Below the pieces are notes generated by a model. The model had not been told where the DNA came from and ran no database searches. It was given only the letters and a program-made list of their open reading frames with translations. 64,000 bases of DNA from CAWJAP01 sp963834365 (GTDB taxonomy: Bacteria > Acidobacteriota > Vicinamibacteria > Vicinamibacterales > Vicinamibacteraceae): contig CAWIBS010000021.1 of NCBI GenBank assembly GCA_963834365.1, positions 62,001 to 126,000 of the forward strand, written 5' to 3'. Shown here in pieces: positions 39,101 through 48,700 of the stretch (the stretch's first letter is position 1; every line of letters begins with the position of its first letter). The position numbers and the translations under genes were made by a program.

Positions 39101-40094
39101 CGATGCAGCCGAGGGAGAAGGGCGGAGGCATAGACGGCCCATGACCGTACACTCGTCGTCGCCAGCGTGTCGGGCGGCACGGCCCACCAGAGGAGGGCAC
39201 GGACGCACACGAGGAGCGCCAGCGTGGCCACGGTCAGCCGCGCGTACCGTCCGCGGAGCGCCGGAATGACGGGTCACGGCCAGCGAGGCCGCGAGGATGC
39301 AGCACGGTCGCGCCGCAGAACAGCAGCGACGCCGTGCTCACGCGCCGCGTCCACCGCATCCTGGTCTCTTCCGGTGCACTGGCGGGCACGCTCGCCAGGA
39401 GCAGCGGCTCGCCCGACGGCGCGCGCAGCAGGAACTGGCCGGGCCGATCGACCGCGTGATCGTCGAACGAGCGCTGCAGCGAGAGGGGCCCCAGCGACGT
39501 GTCCACGACCGACGCATCCGTGCCGGCCCGGTCGGCGGCCGACAGCGGCAGTTCTGCAGCCACCGACCCGACTCGCCGGCCGGTGGTGCCCGGTACCGCG
39601 ATGGGGGAGACGGCGACGAGACGCAGGCCGAGCGCTCCCTGCACGACGAACACGCCTCGACCGCCTTGGAGGCGGCCTCCGGGAATCTCCGAGGGCCGCC
39701 CACTCCAGGCCACGGCGCGGCCGCCGGCGTCGAACACGGTGACGGCGGTGTCGCCGCGGCCGGCGAATCGCTCGGCGCGATGGATGGCGGCGAAGATCGG
39801 GCTTGGCGTGTCCTGCGGGCGATCGAGGCCGTGCCAGGCCTCTCGCGACGCCGCAACCGTCGACGCCAGGCGCTGCAAGTCGTCCGCGCGCCGTCGAAAG
39901 CTTTGCCGGGCATCGGCCTCGAAGGCAGCCAGGACGGCTGAGGCATCACCGAACCGCCACGCGACGATGGCCTGGCCCGATGCCTGGAGGACCGCGGCCA
40001 GCAGAAATCCGGCGGCCAGCAGACGCGACACACGATGCGCGGGCTTTGCGCGGCGTTCTACCGGCTCGCGGTTCTCATCTCCACGATCTGCCAC
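36110..40094 (-). CDS. NtrY-like sensor histidine kinase with very long sensor region (multiple frameshifts)
   Basis: Inner-membrane two-component kinase of about 1,325 residues. An N-terminal extracytoplasmic region (~residues 40-245) follows a first helix (LLAAGFLLAAVLQASGQAIV). Next comes a cluster of about eight membrane helices (LLVCVRALLWWAVPP, LTLLAIVVVLVGAVRR, LLQATALWAGVLVCRLAL and others), a second extracytoplasmic region, and another pair of helices (LTSLAAVLFAAIMLFAGAVQ, FIAFVAATVLPVLALALLV). Then HAMP (GDLSVRVIVRTADELQRLVE), HisKA with MARQVAHDIKNPLTPIQLSA and HATPase_c (FTNIIENALHAMPGGG, DTGVGM, STKATGTGLGLSIA). The HDIKNPLTPIQ box is typical of NtrY, which partners NtrX in nitrogen/redox control. 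Frame changes at about 39300, 39268, 37945 and 36550-36590 join one continuous protein. No response regulator is adjacent. Confidence 0.82.
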
Positions 40095-40580
40095 TCGGCG
40101 TCCTCGGGCGCATAGCGGAGCGCCAGGTAGAGCGATTCGACCTGCAGTGTAGCCGAGCCCGTCTCACGGTAAGTCCAGCGCACCTTGACGTGCATCCTGA
40201 TATCACGGACTCGCGTCCGGATTGACGTCCGGCACCTCGAAAGCCGTCGTCGCCCGGCCGGCGACCAGACGGGAGAGAAACGCCTTCATCGGACCGGGAC
40301 CGAGCACCCCGCCCCGCTCGAGCGGCGGCACCTGGACGAGCACGGGCTGACGCGCCGGGAAATGGGGCGCGAGACGGACGGGATCGTTGGCGAGAAACGC
40401 CGATCGAATGCCCTCCAGGCTGTGCGAGGCGGGTCGCGGTGCCGCGGCCGGCAGTCGCGACGCGACCTGCGCGTGTCCGGTCCCGCTGACGAGCAGCATC
40501 GCGACGCACACACATCCGCTGACGATCCGCGACCGGACACTGTCCCACCAGGCGGACGCGAGTTCCAGTGAACAGGCCAC
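40058..40580 (-). CDS. Secreted NTF2/SnoaL-like small protein (frameshifted)
   Basis: An ~173-residue protein starting with a signal peptide (VSGCVCVAMLLVSGTGHAQ) and continuing GIRSAFLANDPVRLAPHFP and GPMKAFLSRLVAGRATTAFE. A frame change near 40205-40220 then gives RMHVKVRWTYRETGSATLQV, LYLALRYAPEDAEWQIVEMR. The alternating helix and strand pattern resembles the cone-shaped NTF2/SnoaL fold. It overlaps the kinase start (40094) by 37 bp and is therefore probably co-transcribed with it. A role as a periplasmic partner of the kinase is only a guess. Confidence 0.6.
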
Positions 40581-40662
40581 TACATCATCGGTTGCAACGC
40601 AGGCCAGCCTTTCCTTCGGAGGCGGAGCAAAGCCCGTACCGCGGCGAGTATTCGAACCGGCT

Positions 40663-40668
40663 TATAGT
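40663..40668 (+). promoter_or_regulatory. Possible -10 element upstream of the 40674 gene
   Basis: TATAGT at 40663-40668, in the divergent gap between the minus-strand secreted-protein gene and the plus-strand membrane-protein gene. It lies only 6 bp from the GTG start, so the transcript would be nearly leaderless or the real start is a later codon. No convincing -35 is seen. Confidence 0.3.
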
Positions 40669-40673
40669 GCAAC

Positions 40674-41633
40674 GTGATCGTGGCCGACCGCCGCAACCTC
40701 AAGTCCCTGCTCAAGCGCGGCGCCCTCCTGACCGCGGCCAACTGGCCGGTCGTTCTCATCCAGTTCATCGCCGACGCGCTGATCAAGCTTCTCGTCGGCA
40801 TCCCCATCGTTGGCGGACTCGTGCTCCTGGTGCTGGTCGTCGGGCAGGAGATTCCCGGCCCGGGCAGCTTCAGGGATGTTGGCGTTGCGGTGATGAGCGC
40901 GCTGGCAGCCCATCCGGTAGGTCTGGCAGGGTTTGCCGCCAGCCTGGCGATCGTGGTGACGGGGGCGTCGGCGCTGACGTTCGTCGTGAAGGCGGGCAGC
41001 GTGGCTGTGCTGGCCGCCTCGCACGACCGCCTTGGCCCGATCGAACAGGGCCCGACTCGCTGGCGGGACTTCCGCAATGCTCAGACGGCTACGCCGGAAG
41101 CGTTCCTCGACGGCTGCGCCCGTCTGTGGCGTCGTTTCCTCGTCCTGGGGTTCTTGCTGCTCGGTGGCTACGCCCTGTCCTTCACCCTGTATCTGCTCGT
41201 CGTCGTGGAGGGCCTGTCGCCGCCTGACGCCGAACCGATCCCGGCGCACGTGCCGGTCGCAGCCGCGCTGGCGGCTGCCGCGCTGGTCGCGTGTCTCACG
41301 CTCGTCAACCTCTACTATCTGCTGATACAAATGGTGATGGCTGCCGACGACGTGGGCATCCGGATCGCGGCAGGCCGGGTCGGGGCGTATGTCCGCCGCG
41401 ATGGACGCACGGTCGCCGGCCTCTTCATCGTCATGCTCTCGCTGGTCATCGTCGGCACGGCGGCCTCAATCGTCACGGCGGCAGCGCTCGGGCTCATCTC
41501 GTTCGTGCCCCTCGTGGGTTTTGCCGTGTTTCCGCTCCAGGCCGTCGCGTGGCTCGTGCGCGGCCTCGTCTTCCAGTTCATCGGACTCGCAGGTCTGGGG
41601 TCGTATCTGAGCCTGTACAGGGACGCTCCATGA
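40674..41633 (+). CDS. Hypothetical polytopic membrane protein
   Basis: A 319-residue protein with about six long hydrophobic segments, among them FIADALIKLLVGIPIVGGLV, LLVLVVGQEIPG, LGFLLLGGYALSFTLYLLVV, AALAAAALVACLTLVNLYYL, LFIVMLSLVIVGTAASIVTA and AVAWLVRGLVFQFIGLAGLG. The pattern resembles DUF4013/glycerophosphoryl-type membrane proteins but no family can be named. The GTG at 40674 starts it. Its stop codon overlaps the next gene's ATG (ATGA, 41630-41633), so the two are translationally coupled. Confidence 0.7.
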   Translation: MIVADRRNLKSLLKRGALLTAANWPVVLIQFIADALIKLLVGIPIVGGLVLLVLVVGQEIPGPGSFRDVGVAVMSALAAHPVGLAGFAASLAIVVTGASALTFVVKAGSVAVLAASHDRLGPIEQGPTRWRDFRNAQTATPEAFLDGCARLWRRFLVLGFLLLGGYALSFTLYLLVVVEGLSPPDAEPIPAHVPVAAALAAAALVACLTLVNLYYLLIQMVMAADDVGIRIAAGRVGAYVRRDGRTVAGLFIVMLSLVIVGTAASIVTAAALGLISFVPLVGFAVFPLQAVAWLVRGLVFQFIGLAGLGSYLSLYRDAP

Positions 41634-42901
41634 ACTACGAGTCGTTCTTCTCCCGCGCCGCCGAGGCCATGCGCCAGTCGCCGATTCGGCAGATGGGCGT
41701 GGTCGCTGCACAGCGCGCGGACGTCATCTCGTTTGCGCCCGGCTATCCGGGGCCCGACAGTTTCGCGTGGGACGAGTATCGCGCGATCGCGGATCGAATT
41801 CTCGCGAGCCGCGACCACGACCTCCTGCAGTACGGACCGACACGGGGCTACGAACCGCTCGTGGGCGCGCTCACTGCGCTCGTGAGCGAGCGCGGCATCC
41901 TGGCGACGGCGGAGGAGGTGCTGGTGACGACGGGGTCGCAGCAGGGGCTCGACCTGGTCGCGCGAACGCTGATCGATCCCGGTGACGTCGTGCTCGTCGA
42001 GCTTCCGAGCTACACCGGTGCCCTCGGCGCTTTCCGCAACGCGCAGGCGGCGCTCGTGGGAATTGCCCAGGACGCGGACGGCATCGAGCCCGATGCGCTC
42101 GACCGCGCGCTCCAGCGACTCCGTGCCGAGGGGCGCCGCGTGAAGTTCGTCTACGTCGTGCCGAACTTTCAGAACCCGACCGGTCTGCTCATGAGCCTCC
42201 ACCGGCGCCGGTGGCTGCTGGAGTGGGCGGCGCGCGAGCGCGTCCTGATCGTCGAAGACGACCCCTACGGCGCGCTGTATTTCGAGGACAGCGCGAGTCC
42301 CCGGGACACGCGGCCGATCAAAGCCGACGATCGCGACGGGTGGGTAATCTATCTCTCGAGCCTGTCGAAGACGCTCGCTCCCGGCTTCCGGACGGCGTGG
42401 GTCGTCGCGCCGCCGCCACTCGTGGCCAAGCTCGAGATCGCCAAACAGGCAACGGATCTGTGCACCGGGAACTTCGATCAGCGCGTCGTGTTCGAGGCGA
42501 TCCGGGGCGGGGTGCTGGCACGCCACCTTCCCGATCTGCGTCGCTACTACGCGACGCGACGAACGGCGATGGAAGGCGCATTGCGACGCGACCTCGCGGG
42601 GGTCGTCACGTGGTCCAGCCCGCGCGGCGGCTTTTTCCTGTGGGCGTCGCTGCCGGAGCCGCTGCGAGCGCCGGAACTGCTGACGGTGGCGATGGCCCAC
42701 GGCGTCATCTTCGTGTCGGGCCACGCCTTCTTCGTCGATGGCTCGGGCCTCTCCCAGATCCGCCTGGCGTTCTCGCTGCCGACGCCGGAACGCATCGACG
42801 AGGGTGTACGGCGTCTCAGTCTTGCGGTGAAGGAGGCGCTGGCGGGGCCGTCGGGTCAGGGAGCGATGGGACGGGAAGTGGCGTCCCGGGAAGTGCCGTG
42901 A
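41630..42901 (+). CDS. PLP-dependent aminotransferase (class I/II, LysN/MocR-like)
   Basis: Fold-type I aminotransferase, 423 residues. Landmarks: VISFAPGYPGPDSFAWDEYR, LLQYGPTRGYEPLVGALTAL, EVLVTTGSQQGLDLVARTLI, VYVVPNFQNPTGLLMSLHRR, VEDDPYGALYFED, and the PLP lysine in YLSSLSKTLAPGFRTAWVVA. The closest functional group is 2-aminoadipate/aromatic aminotransferases and the catalytic half of MocR regulators. No N-terminal GntR DNA-binding domain is present, so it is a free enzyme. Its 3' end overlaps the convergent propeller gene by 86 bp. The amino-acid substrate cannot be assigned. Confidence 0.9.
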   Translation: MNYESFFSRAAEAMRQSPIRQMGVVAAQRADVISFAPGYPGPDSFAWDEYRAIADRILASRDHDLLQYGPTRGYEPLVGALTALVSERGILATAEEVLVTTGSQQGLDLVARTLIDPGDVVLVELPSYTGALGAFRNAQAALVGIAQDADGIEPDALDRALQRLRAEGRRVKFVYVVPNFQNPTGLLMSLHRRRWLLEWAARERVLIVEDDPYGALYFEDSASPRDTRPIKADDRDGWVIYLSSLSKTLAPGFRTAWVVAPPPLVAKLEIAKQATDLCTGNFDQRVVFEAIRGGVLARHLPDLRRYYATRRTAMEGALRRDLAGVVTWSSPRGGFFLWASLPEPLRAPELLTVAMAHGVIFVSGHAFFVDGSGLSQIRLAFSLPTPERIDEGVRRLSLAVKEALAGPSGQGAMGREVASREVP

Positions 42902-44069
42902 TCGGCGCGATGGGCGGGGAGAGCTGCCGTCTTGCGGCGTGCACGGTCCCGCGCTGCGTGACGAGGATCACCAGATCGTCGACGACTCCCGCGACGTCGT
43001 GCACGTGTGGTCCGGCGACGAGGGCCTCGAAGGTCGCCTCACCTTCGACGCCGGCCGAGGCGGGGATGCCGTAGGTGCCGCGACGTTTTCCGCCGTCCGC
43101 GTCATGCATGCGTATCGTCGGGCCGTGACCGGTGATCAGCAGATCGCTGCCGGTGAGAAGCGGCCCCGCGAACGGACGAAAGGCGAGCTCTTCCCGCCAG
43201 ATCTGCGCGCCGTTGCCCATCTTGAAGGCGCGCATCGATTGGTCGAGCATGAGGGCGATGACGTCGTTGCCGTTCACCGCAAAACCCAGGACATCGCCGC
43301 CAATCCGCCAGCGCCAGCGGGAGCGGCCGGAGCGCGGATCGAGCGCGTGCAGGTGGCGCGCCTTCGTTCCGGCAAACAGACGATCGCCGATGGCCGCTAT
43401 CGCGGTGATGTCCCCGTCGAGGCGCGTGTTCCACAGTTGCGCACCGCTCGTGACATCCAGCGCGATCAGTCGCTGACCCTCGGCCCCGACATAGATGCGA
43501 TCCCCTTCAATCGTGACCGTTGTCGTCGGCGCGCCGTTCAGGGGTGCGCGCCAGACGCGCGCGCCGGTCTCCGCGTTGTAGGCGTCCAGATCGTGGGTCG
43601 CCAGTGGCAGGAAGATCCAGCCGGCGCGCAGCGTCGGCGCCTGCACCGCCGCCGCATCGAGGGCGACGCGCCAGAGCGAAGCCCCGTCGGCCACCGAGAC
43701 GGCATCGAGCACGCGGTCGCCTGCCACGATCACGCGGCCGTGGGAGGCGGCAGGCTGAAGCTTCGTGGGGAGTGGAATCTGCCAGGCCGTCTCGCCGGAC
43801 ATCAGGTTCAGGGCGACGAGGTCTCCCGTCTCGAGCGGGAGGTAGAGCCGCAGCTCGTCGAAGGCCGGCGGGGCCGCGGGCGAGACGTCGAGCGTCTTGG
43901 TCCAGACCGTCCCAAGCGGCAGGAGCGGCAGGTCGGGGGCGGGCGACGGGGTGTCCCCGGCACCTGGCGAGGTGACCGCCAGCATTCCGGCAAGCGCTGC
44001 CAAAACCACCACGATTCGGGGACGCCACCCCAGCCCACCACTAGATCTGGTGGTCGCGACGCTACGCAC
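42816..44069 (-). CDS. PQQ-like beta-propeller repeat protein, secreted
   Basis: A 417-residue periplasmic protein. After a signal peptide (RIVVVLAALAGMLAVTSPGA) come repeated propeller blades with the AxDxxTGxxLW-type motif: LVALNLMSGETAWQIPLPT, SVADGASLWRVALDAAAVQA, AYNAETGARVWRAPLNG, ALDVTSGAQLWNTRLDGDIT, ALDPRSGRSRWRWRIGGDVL. The pattern matches PQQ/BamB-like propellers, but no Cys lipobox is present. It may be a scaffold or a dehydrogenase-like protein lacking quinone ligands. The start is GTG 44067-44069. It diverges from guaA with a 34-bp gap and converges on the aminotransferase. Confidence 0.83.
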   Translation of the reverse strand: MRSVATTRSSGGLGWRPRIVVVLAALAGMLAVTSPGAGDTPSPAPDLPLLPLGTVWTKTLDVSPAAPPAFDELRLYLPLETGDLVALNLMSGETAWQIPLPTKLQPAASHGRVIVAGDRVLDAVSVADGASLWRVALDAAAVQAPTLRAGWIFLPLATHDLDAYNAETGARVWRAPLNGAPTTTVTIEGDRIYVGAEGQRLIALDVTSGAQLWNTRLDGDITAIAAIGDRLFAGTKARHLHALDPRSGRSRWRWRIGGDVLGFAVNGNDVIALMLDQSMRAFKMGNGAQIWREELAFRPFAGPLLTGSDLLITGHGPTIRMHDADGGKRRGTYGIPASAGVEGEATFEALVAGPHVHDVAGVVDDLVILVTQRGTVHAARRQLSPPIAPITALPGTPLPVPSLPDPTAPPAPPSPQD

Positions 44070-44074
44070 CTCGT

Positions 44075-44080
44075 TATAAT
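44075..44080 (+). promoter_or_regulatory. Candidate -10 element (TATAAT) for guaA
   Basis: Perfect TATAAT, preceded by GT, 24 bp before the guaA GTG start in a 34-bp divergent gap. The -35 position (about 44051-44057, TGGTCGC) is poor. The short leader (about 17 nt) would still hold a ribosome site. Confidence 0.45.
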
Positions 44081-44103
44081 ACCGGCTTCTCAGGCCACCC
44101 TCC

Positions 44104-45646
44104 GTGCAGCATCAGCTCATCCTCGTTCTCGACTTCGGCTCTCAATACACCCAGCTCATCGCCCGGCGCCTACGCGAGCTGTCGGTGTACTCGGAGATCG
44201 TGCCGTTCAACACGCCGCTCGACCGGATCCTCGCCAGGAATCCGGCGGGCATCGTCCTCTCCGGCGGGCCGCGCAGCCTGTCCGACCCCGGCGCACCCCG
44301 CTGCGATGCGGCCCTGTTCGACGCGGGTGTGCCGGTCCTGGGCATCTGTTACGGCATGCAGCTCATGACCGACGCCCTTGGCGGCTCGGTCGGCCGCGCG
44401 GCACATCGGGAATTCGGGCATGCGGAGATCACGGTCACCGGCCCGGCGCGGTTGTTCGCGGGTCTGCCGTCCACGTTGAAGGTCTGGGCGAGCCACGGCG
44501 ACCACGTCGCGGCCGCCCCCGCGGGCTTCGACATCGTGGCGACCAGCAGCAACGCACCCATTGCGGCCATCCAGCAGGTGGACCGCCGGCTGTTCGCGCT
44601 CCTGTTCCATCCGGAAGTGGTCCACACCGAGCACGGCAAGGAGATCCTCCGCCGCTTCGCCTACGACCAGTGCGGCTGCCGCGGCGACTGGACGATGGCG
44701 TCGTTTGTTGACGATGCGATTGGCACGATCCGGCGGCAGGTGGGGGAGACCGGCCGCGTGGTGTGCGGCTTGAGCGGCGGCGTGGATTCCACGGTCGCCG
44801 CCGTGCTCGTCCACCGGGCCATCGGTGATCGCCTGACCTGCATCTTCGTGGACAACGGGCTGCTGCGTCTGAACGAGTCGTCGCAGGTGCTGGCGCGATT
44901 CCGGGATCGCATGCAGCTCCCGGTCGTCGGCGTCGACGCGGCCGGACTCTTCGTCGAGCGGCTCGCCGGCATCACCGACCCCGAGCGCAAGCGCAAGATC
45001 ATCGGCGCCGCGTTCATCGACGTCTTCGAGAGCAAGGCCACGTGAGCTGGGCGGCTTCGACTTCCTGGCGCAAGGCACACTCTATCCGGACGTCATCGAG
45101 AGCGTCTCGGTCGTGGGACCGGCGGCGGCGATCAAGAGCCACCACAACGTCGGCGGGCTGCCCGAACGCATGCGCTTCACGCTGGTGGAGCCGCTGCGGC
45201 AGCTCTTCAAGGACGAGGTGCGCGAGGTCGGCCTGACGCTCGGCCTGGAGGAAGACTTCATCTGGCGGCAGCCGTTCCCCGGTCCCGGGCTCGCGGTTCG
45301 CGTGCTGGGTGAGGTCACGCCGCCGCGGCTGGAGCTGCTGCGGCATGCCGACGCAGTGGCGCAGGAGGAGATCCGTGCCGCGGGCTGGTATCGGCGCCTC
45401 TGGCAGTCCTTCGCCGTGCTGCTGCCGGTGCAGAGCGTGGGCGTGATGGGAGACGAGCGTACCTACGAGCATACGGTCGCGATCCGGGCGGTCGAGAGCC
45501 GCGACGGCATGACGGCCGACTGGGCGCGCCTGCCGCACGATCTGCTGGCACGCATCTCGTCGCGGATCGTCAACGAAGTGAAAGGGATCAACCGCGTCGT
45601 CTACGACATCAGCTCGAAGCCGCCCTCGACGATCGAATGGGAATGA
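44104..45646 (+). CDS. guaA: GMP synthase (glutamine-hydrolysing), one frameshift
   Basis: Converts XMP to GMP in purine synthesis. The class I glutaminase domain is at residues 1-200, with LVLDFGSQYTQLIARRLREL, the nucleophile Cys82 in GICYGMQLMT, and His/Glu in LLFHPEVVHTEHG. The ATP pyrophosphatase P-loop VCGLSGGVDSTVAAVLVHRA and the dimerisation domain follow (SHHNVGGLPERMRFTLVEPL, RQPFPGPGLAVRVLGE, ending SSKPPSTIEWE). One extra base at about 45043 puts a TGA in the ESKA-T/ELGGFDFLAQGT stretch; removing it restores one ~513-residue protein, the normal length. As this gene is normally indispensable for purine prototrophy, an assembly error is more likely than loss. The start is GTG 44104. 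Confidence 0.94.
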
Positions 45647-45654
45647 GATCGGGC

Positions 45655-45765
45655 GACGGGCTACGGACTGCGGGCTCCAGGAAGATCGCGTGCAGCCGCA
45701 GAGACCTGCGAAACTTCACGCGTTCTTCCTGTAGCCTGTAGCCCGTAGCCTGTAGCCCTCCAAGA
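45655..45765. repeat. Family B word repeat as an inverted pair (long hairpin)
   Basis: GGGCTACGGACTGCGGGCTC words are followed by CAGGAAGATCGCGTG (45678-45692). This matches, in inverted orientation and with one mismatch, CACGCGTTCTTCCTG at 45717-45731, then GTAGCCTGTAGCCCGTAGCC words. The stem with its flanks spans ~100 bp in the guaA-dnaE gap. The right arm is the reverse of 13963-13996. Confidence 0.75.
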
Positions 45766-45773
45766 TTCAGAGC

Positions 45774-48700
45774 ATGTCCGAGTTCGTCCACCTTCACCTC
45801 CACACCGAGTTCTCGCTGCTCGACGGCGCGTGCCGCGTTGACGAACTGCTGGATCAGGCGAAGGCGCTCGGGATGCCGGCCCTCGCCGTCACCGAGCACG
45901 GCAACATGTTCTCCGCGGTCGGGTTCCACGACGCGGCGAGGAAGCGGGGCATCAAGCCGATTCTCGGCTGCGAGGTGTATGTCGCGCCGGGCGATCGCCG
46001 CACGAAGAGCGGCACGCCCGGCGAGACGGCCAACCATCTGGTGCTGCTGGCCGAGACCAACGAGGGCTTCCACAACCTGATCAAGCTGGTGTCCTCGGGG
46101 TATACGGAAGGCTTCTACTACAAGCCCCGCATCGACAAGGACCTGCTGGCCGCGCATGCCCGCGGGCTGATCGGCCTGAGCAGCTGCCTCAAGGGCGAGG
46201 TCGCGGAGGGCATCTACAAGGACCGCTACTCGAGGGCGCAGGCGGCCGCCGCCACCTATCGCGACATCCTGGGCCCGGACCGCTTCTTCCTCGAGCTGCA
46301 GTATCAGGGCCTGGACGAGCAGCGCGTCGTCAACGCCAGCCTGCCCAGGCTGGCGCGTGAGCTCGGCCTGCCGATGGTCTGCACGAACGACGTGCACTAC
46401 CTGCGGCGCGACGACTTCAAGCCGCACGACATCCTGCTGTGCATCGGCACCGGCAAGTCGGTCAACGATACCGAGCGGCTGCGCTATCACGGCGATCAGT
46501 TCTTCCTGAAGACTCCGGCCGAGATGGCGGCGCTCTTCGCCGAGTTCCCGGAGGCGCTCGCCAACACCGTGCGCATCGCCGACCGGTGCTCGGTGCAGCT
46601 CGACGAGGGGGAGAACCATCTGCCGAACTTCGACGTGCCCTCCGGCTTCACGCTGGACGAGTACTTCGAGCACGTCGTCCACGACGGCTTCGCCGAGCGG
46701 CTGCCGCGCCTCCGGGCGCTCGCGGCCTGCGGGGCGCTGCGCTACACGATCGACGAGTACGAGCGCCGCCTCGCCTACGAAGTGGCGATGATCAAGCAGA
46801 TGCGCTACGCGGGGTATTTCCTGATCGTCTGGGACTTCATCCGCTTCGCCCGCGAACAGCGCATCCCGGTCGGTCCCGGCCGCGGCTCGGCCGCGGGCAG
46901 CGCCGTCGCCTGGTGCCTGCGCATCACCGACGTCGATCCGATCGCGTTCGACCTCATCTTCGAGCGCTTCCTCAATCCCGAGCGCGTGTCGTTGCCCGAC
47001 ATCGACATCGACTTCTGCGAGCGCCGGCGCGGTGAGGTCATCGACTACGTCACCCGCAAGTACGGCCGGGAGAACGTCGCGCAGATCATCACCTTCGGGA
47101 CGATGAAGGCCAAGGCGGTCGTGCGCGACGTCGGGCGCGTGCTCGACCTGCCGTTCGCGGACGTCGACAAGGTGGCGAAGCTGATTCCACCCGCGCTCGA
47201 CATGACGCTCGACAAAGCGCTCGAAGAGAGTCCCGGACTCAAGGATCTTCAGGGCAAGGACCCCCGCGTCAAGGAACTGCTCGACATCGGCCGCCGCCTC
47301 GAGGGCATGACCCGGCACGCCTCGGTGCATGCCGCGGGGGTCGTGATCGCTCCCCGGCCGATCACCGAGTTCGCGCCGCTCTACAAGGGCAAACAGGACG
47401 AAATCACGACCCAGTGGGCGATGAAGGAGATCGAGCGCGTCGGTCTCCTCAAGATGGACTTCCTCGGCTTGAGCACGCTGACGCTGCTCGACGACGCCCT
47501 GGCCGAGATCAAGCGGACCGAGGGGCAGACGATCGACCTCGACAGCCTGCCGTTGAACGTCGAGGACGCCCGCGACGAGGCCGGGACGGCGCGGGTTCAG
47601 CGGACCTTCCAGCTGTTCAGCGAGGGCCGTACAGGCCGGCGTGTTCCAGTTCGAGAGCTCCGGCATGCGCGAGACGCTGCGCAAGGCCCGGCCGCAGCGC
47701 TTCGACGATCTGATCGCGTTGAACGCCCTCTACCGCCCGGGCCCGCTGCGCGCGGGCGTCGTCGACGACTACATCGCCCGCAAGCACGGCCGCGTGGAGA
47801 TCAAGTACGAAGCGAAGGATCTCGAGCCCATCCTCCGCGACACCTACGGGGTGATCGCCTACCAGGAACAGGTGATGCGCATCGCGCGGGACCTGGCGGG
47901 CTTCACGATGGGCGAGGCCGATCTGCTCCGCAAGGCGATGGGCAAGAAGAACCAGGAAGTGATGGCCAGGATGCGCTCGCGCTTCGAGGAAGGCGCCGTC
48001 GCGCACGGGCTGCCGGCGAAGAAGGCCGTCAAGATCTTCGACTTGATGGAGTATTTCGCCGGCTACGGCTTCAACAAGTCGCATTCGACGACCTACGCGC
48101 TGCTCGCCTACCAGACGGGCTACCTCAAGGCGAACTATCCGCTGCACTTCATGGCGGCGCTGCTGACGATCGAGTCCCAGAACACGGACAAGCTCGCGTT
48201 CTATCTCGGCGAGTGCCGCGACATGGGGGTGACGGTCCTTGCCCCCGACGTGAACCTCAGCGAGCTCCGGTTCACGGTGTCTCCCGGGGTTGGCGTCCGC
48301 TTCGGCCTCGGCGCGATCCGCAACGTCGGCGAGGGCGCGATCGTCTCGCTGCTCGCGGCGCGTGGATCGCAGGGACGGCTCGCGGCGCTGGACGCGCTCT
48401 GTGAAGACGTGGATCTGCGTCTCGTGAACAAGCGCGTCATCGAAAGTCTCGTCAAGGCGGGCGCGCTCGACGCGCTGCACGCCGCCGACGCCGCATGGGC
48501 CGCGCAGCCGACGGCGTGTCGGCGGGCCCGGCTCTTCGCCGCCGTCGATCGGGCGATCGAGCAGGGCGGACGCCGGCAGATGGATCGCGAGCAGGGACAA
48601 TCGTCGCTCTTCGGCGGCGAGACGGACGAAGGCGCGGGGCTCTCGCTGCCGGCGGCGGCGCCCTGGTCGGACGAAGAGATGTTGCGCGGCGAGAAGGAGG

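Noticed and set aside
45043..45045. Programmed frameshift in guaA
   Set aside because: No slippery heptamer or stable downstream structure is evident, and similar breaks occur in unrelated genes, so a sequence error is simpler.
45609..47684. Long minus-strand frame over dnaE
   Set aside because: Antisense shadow of a clearly real gene: high-GC third positions keep stops rare; no recognisable domain.
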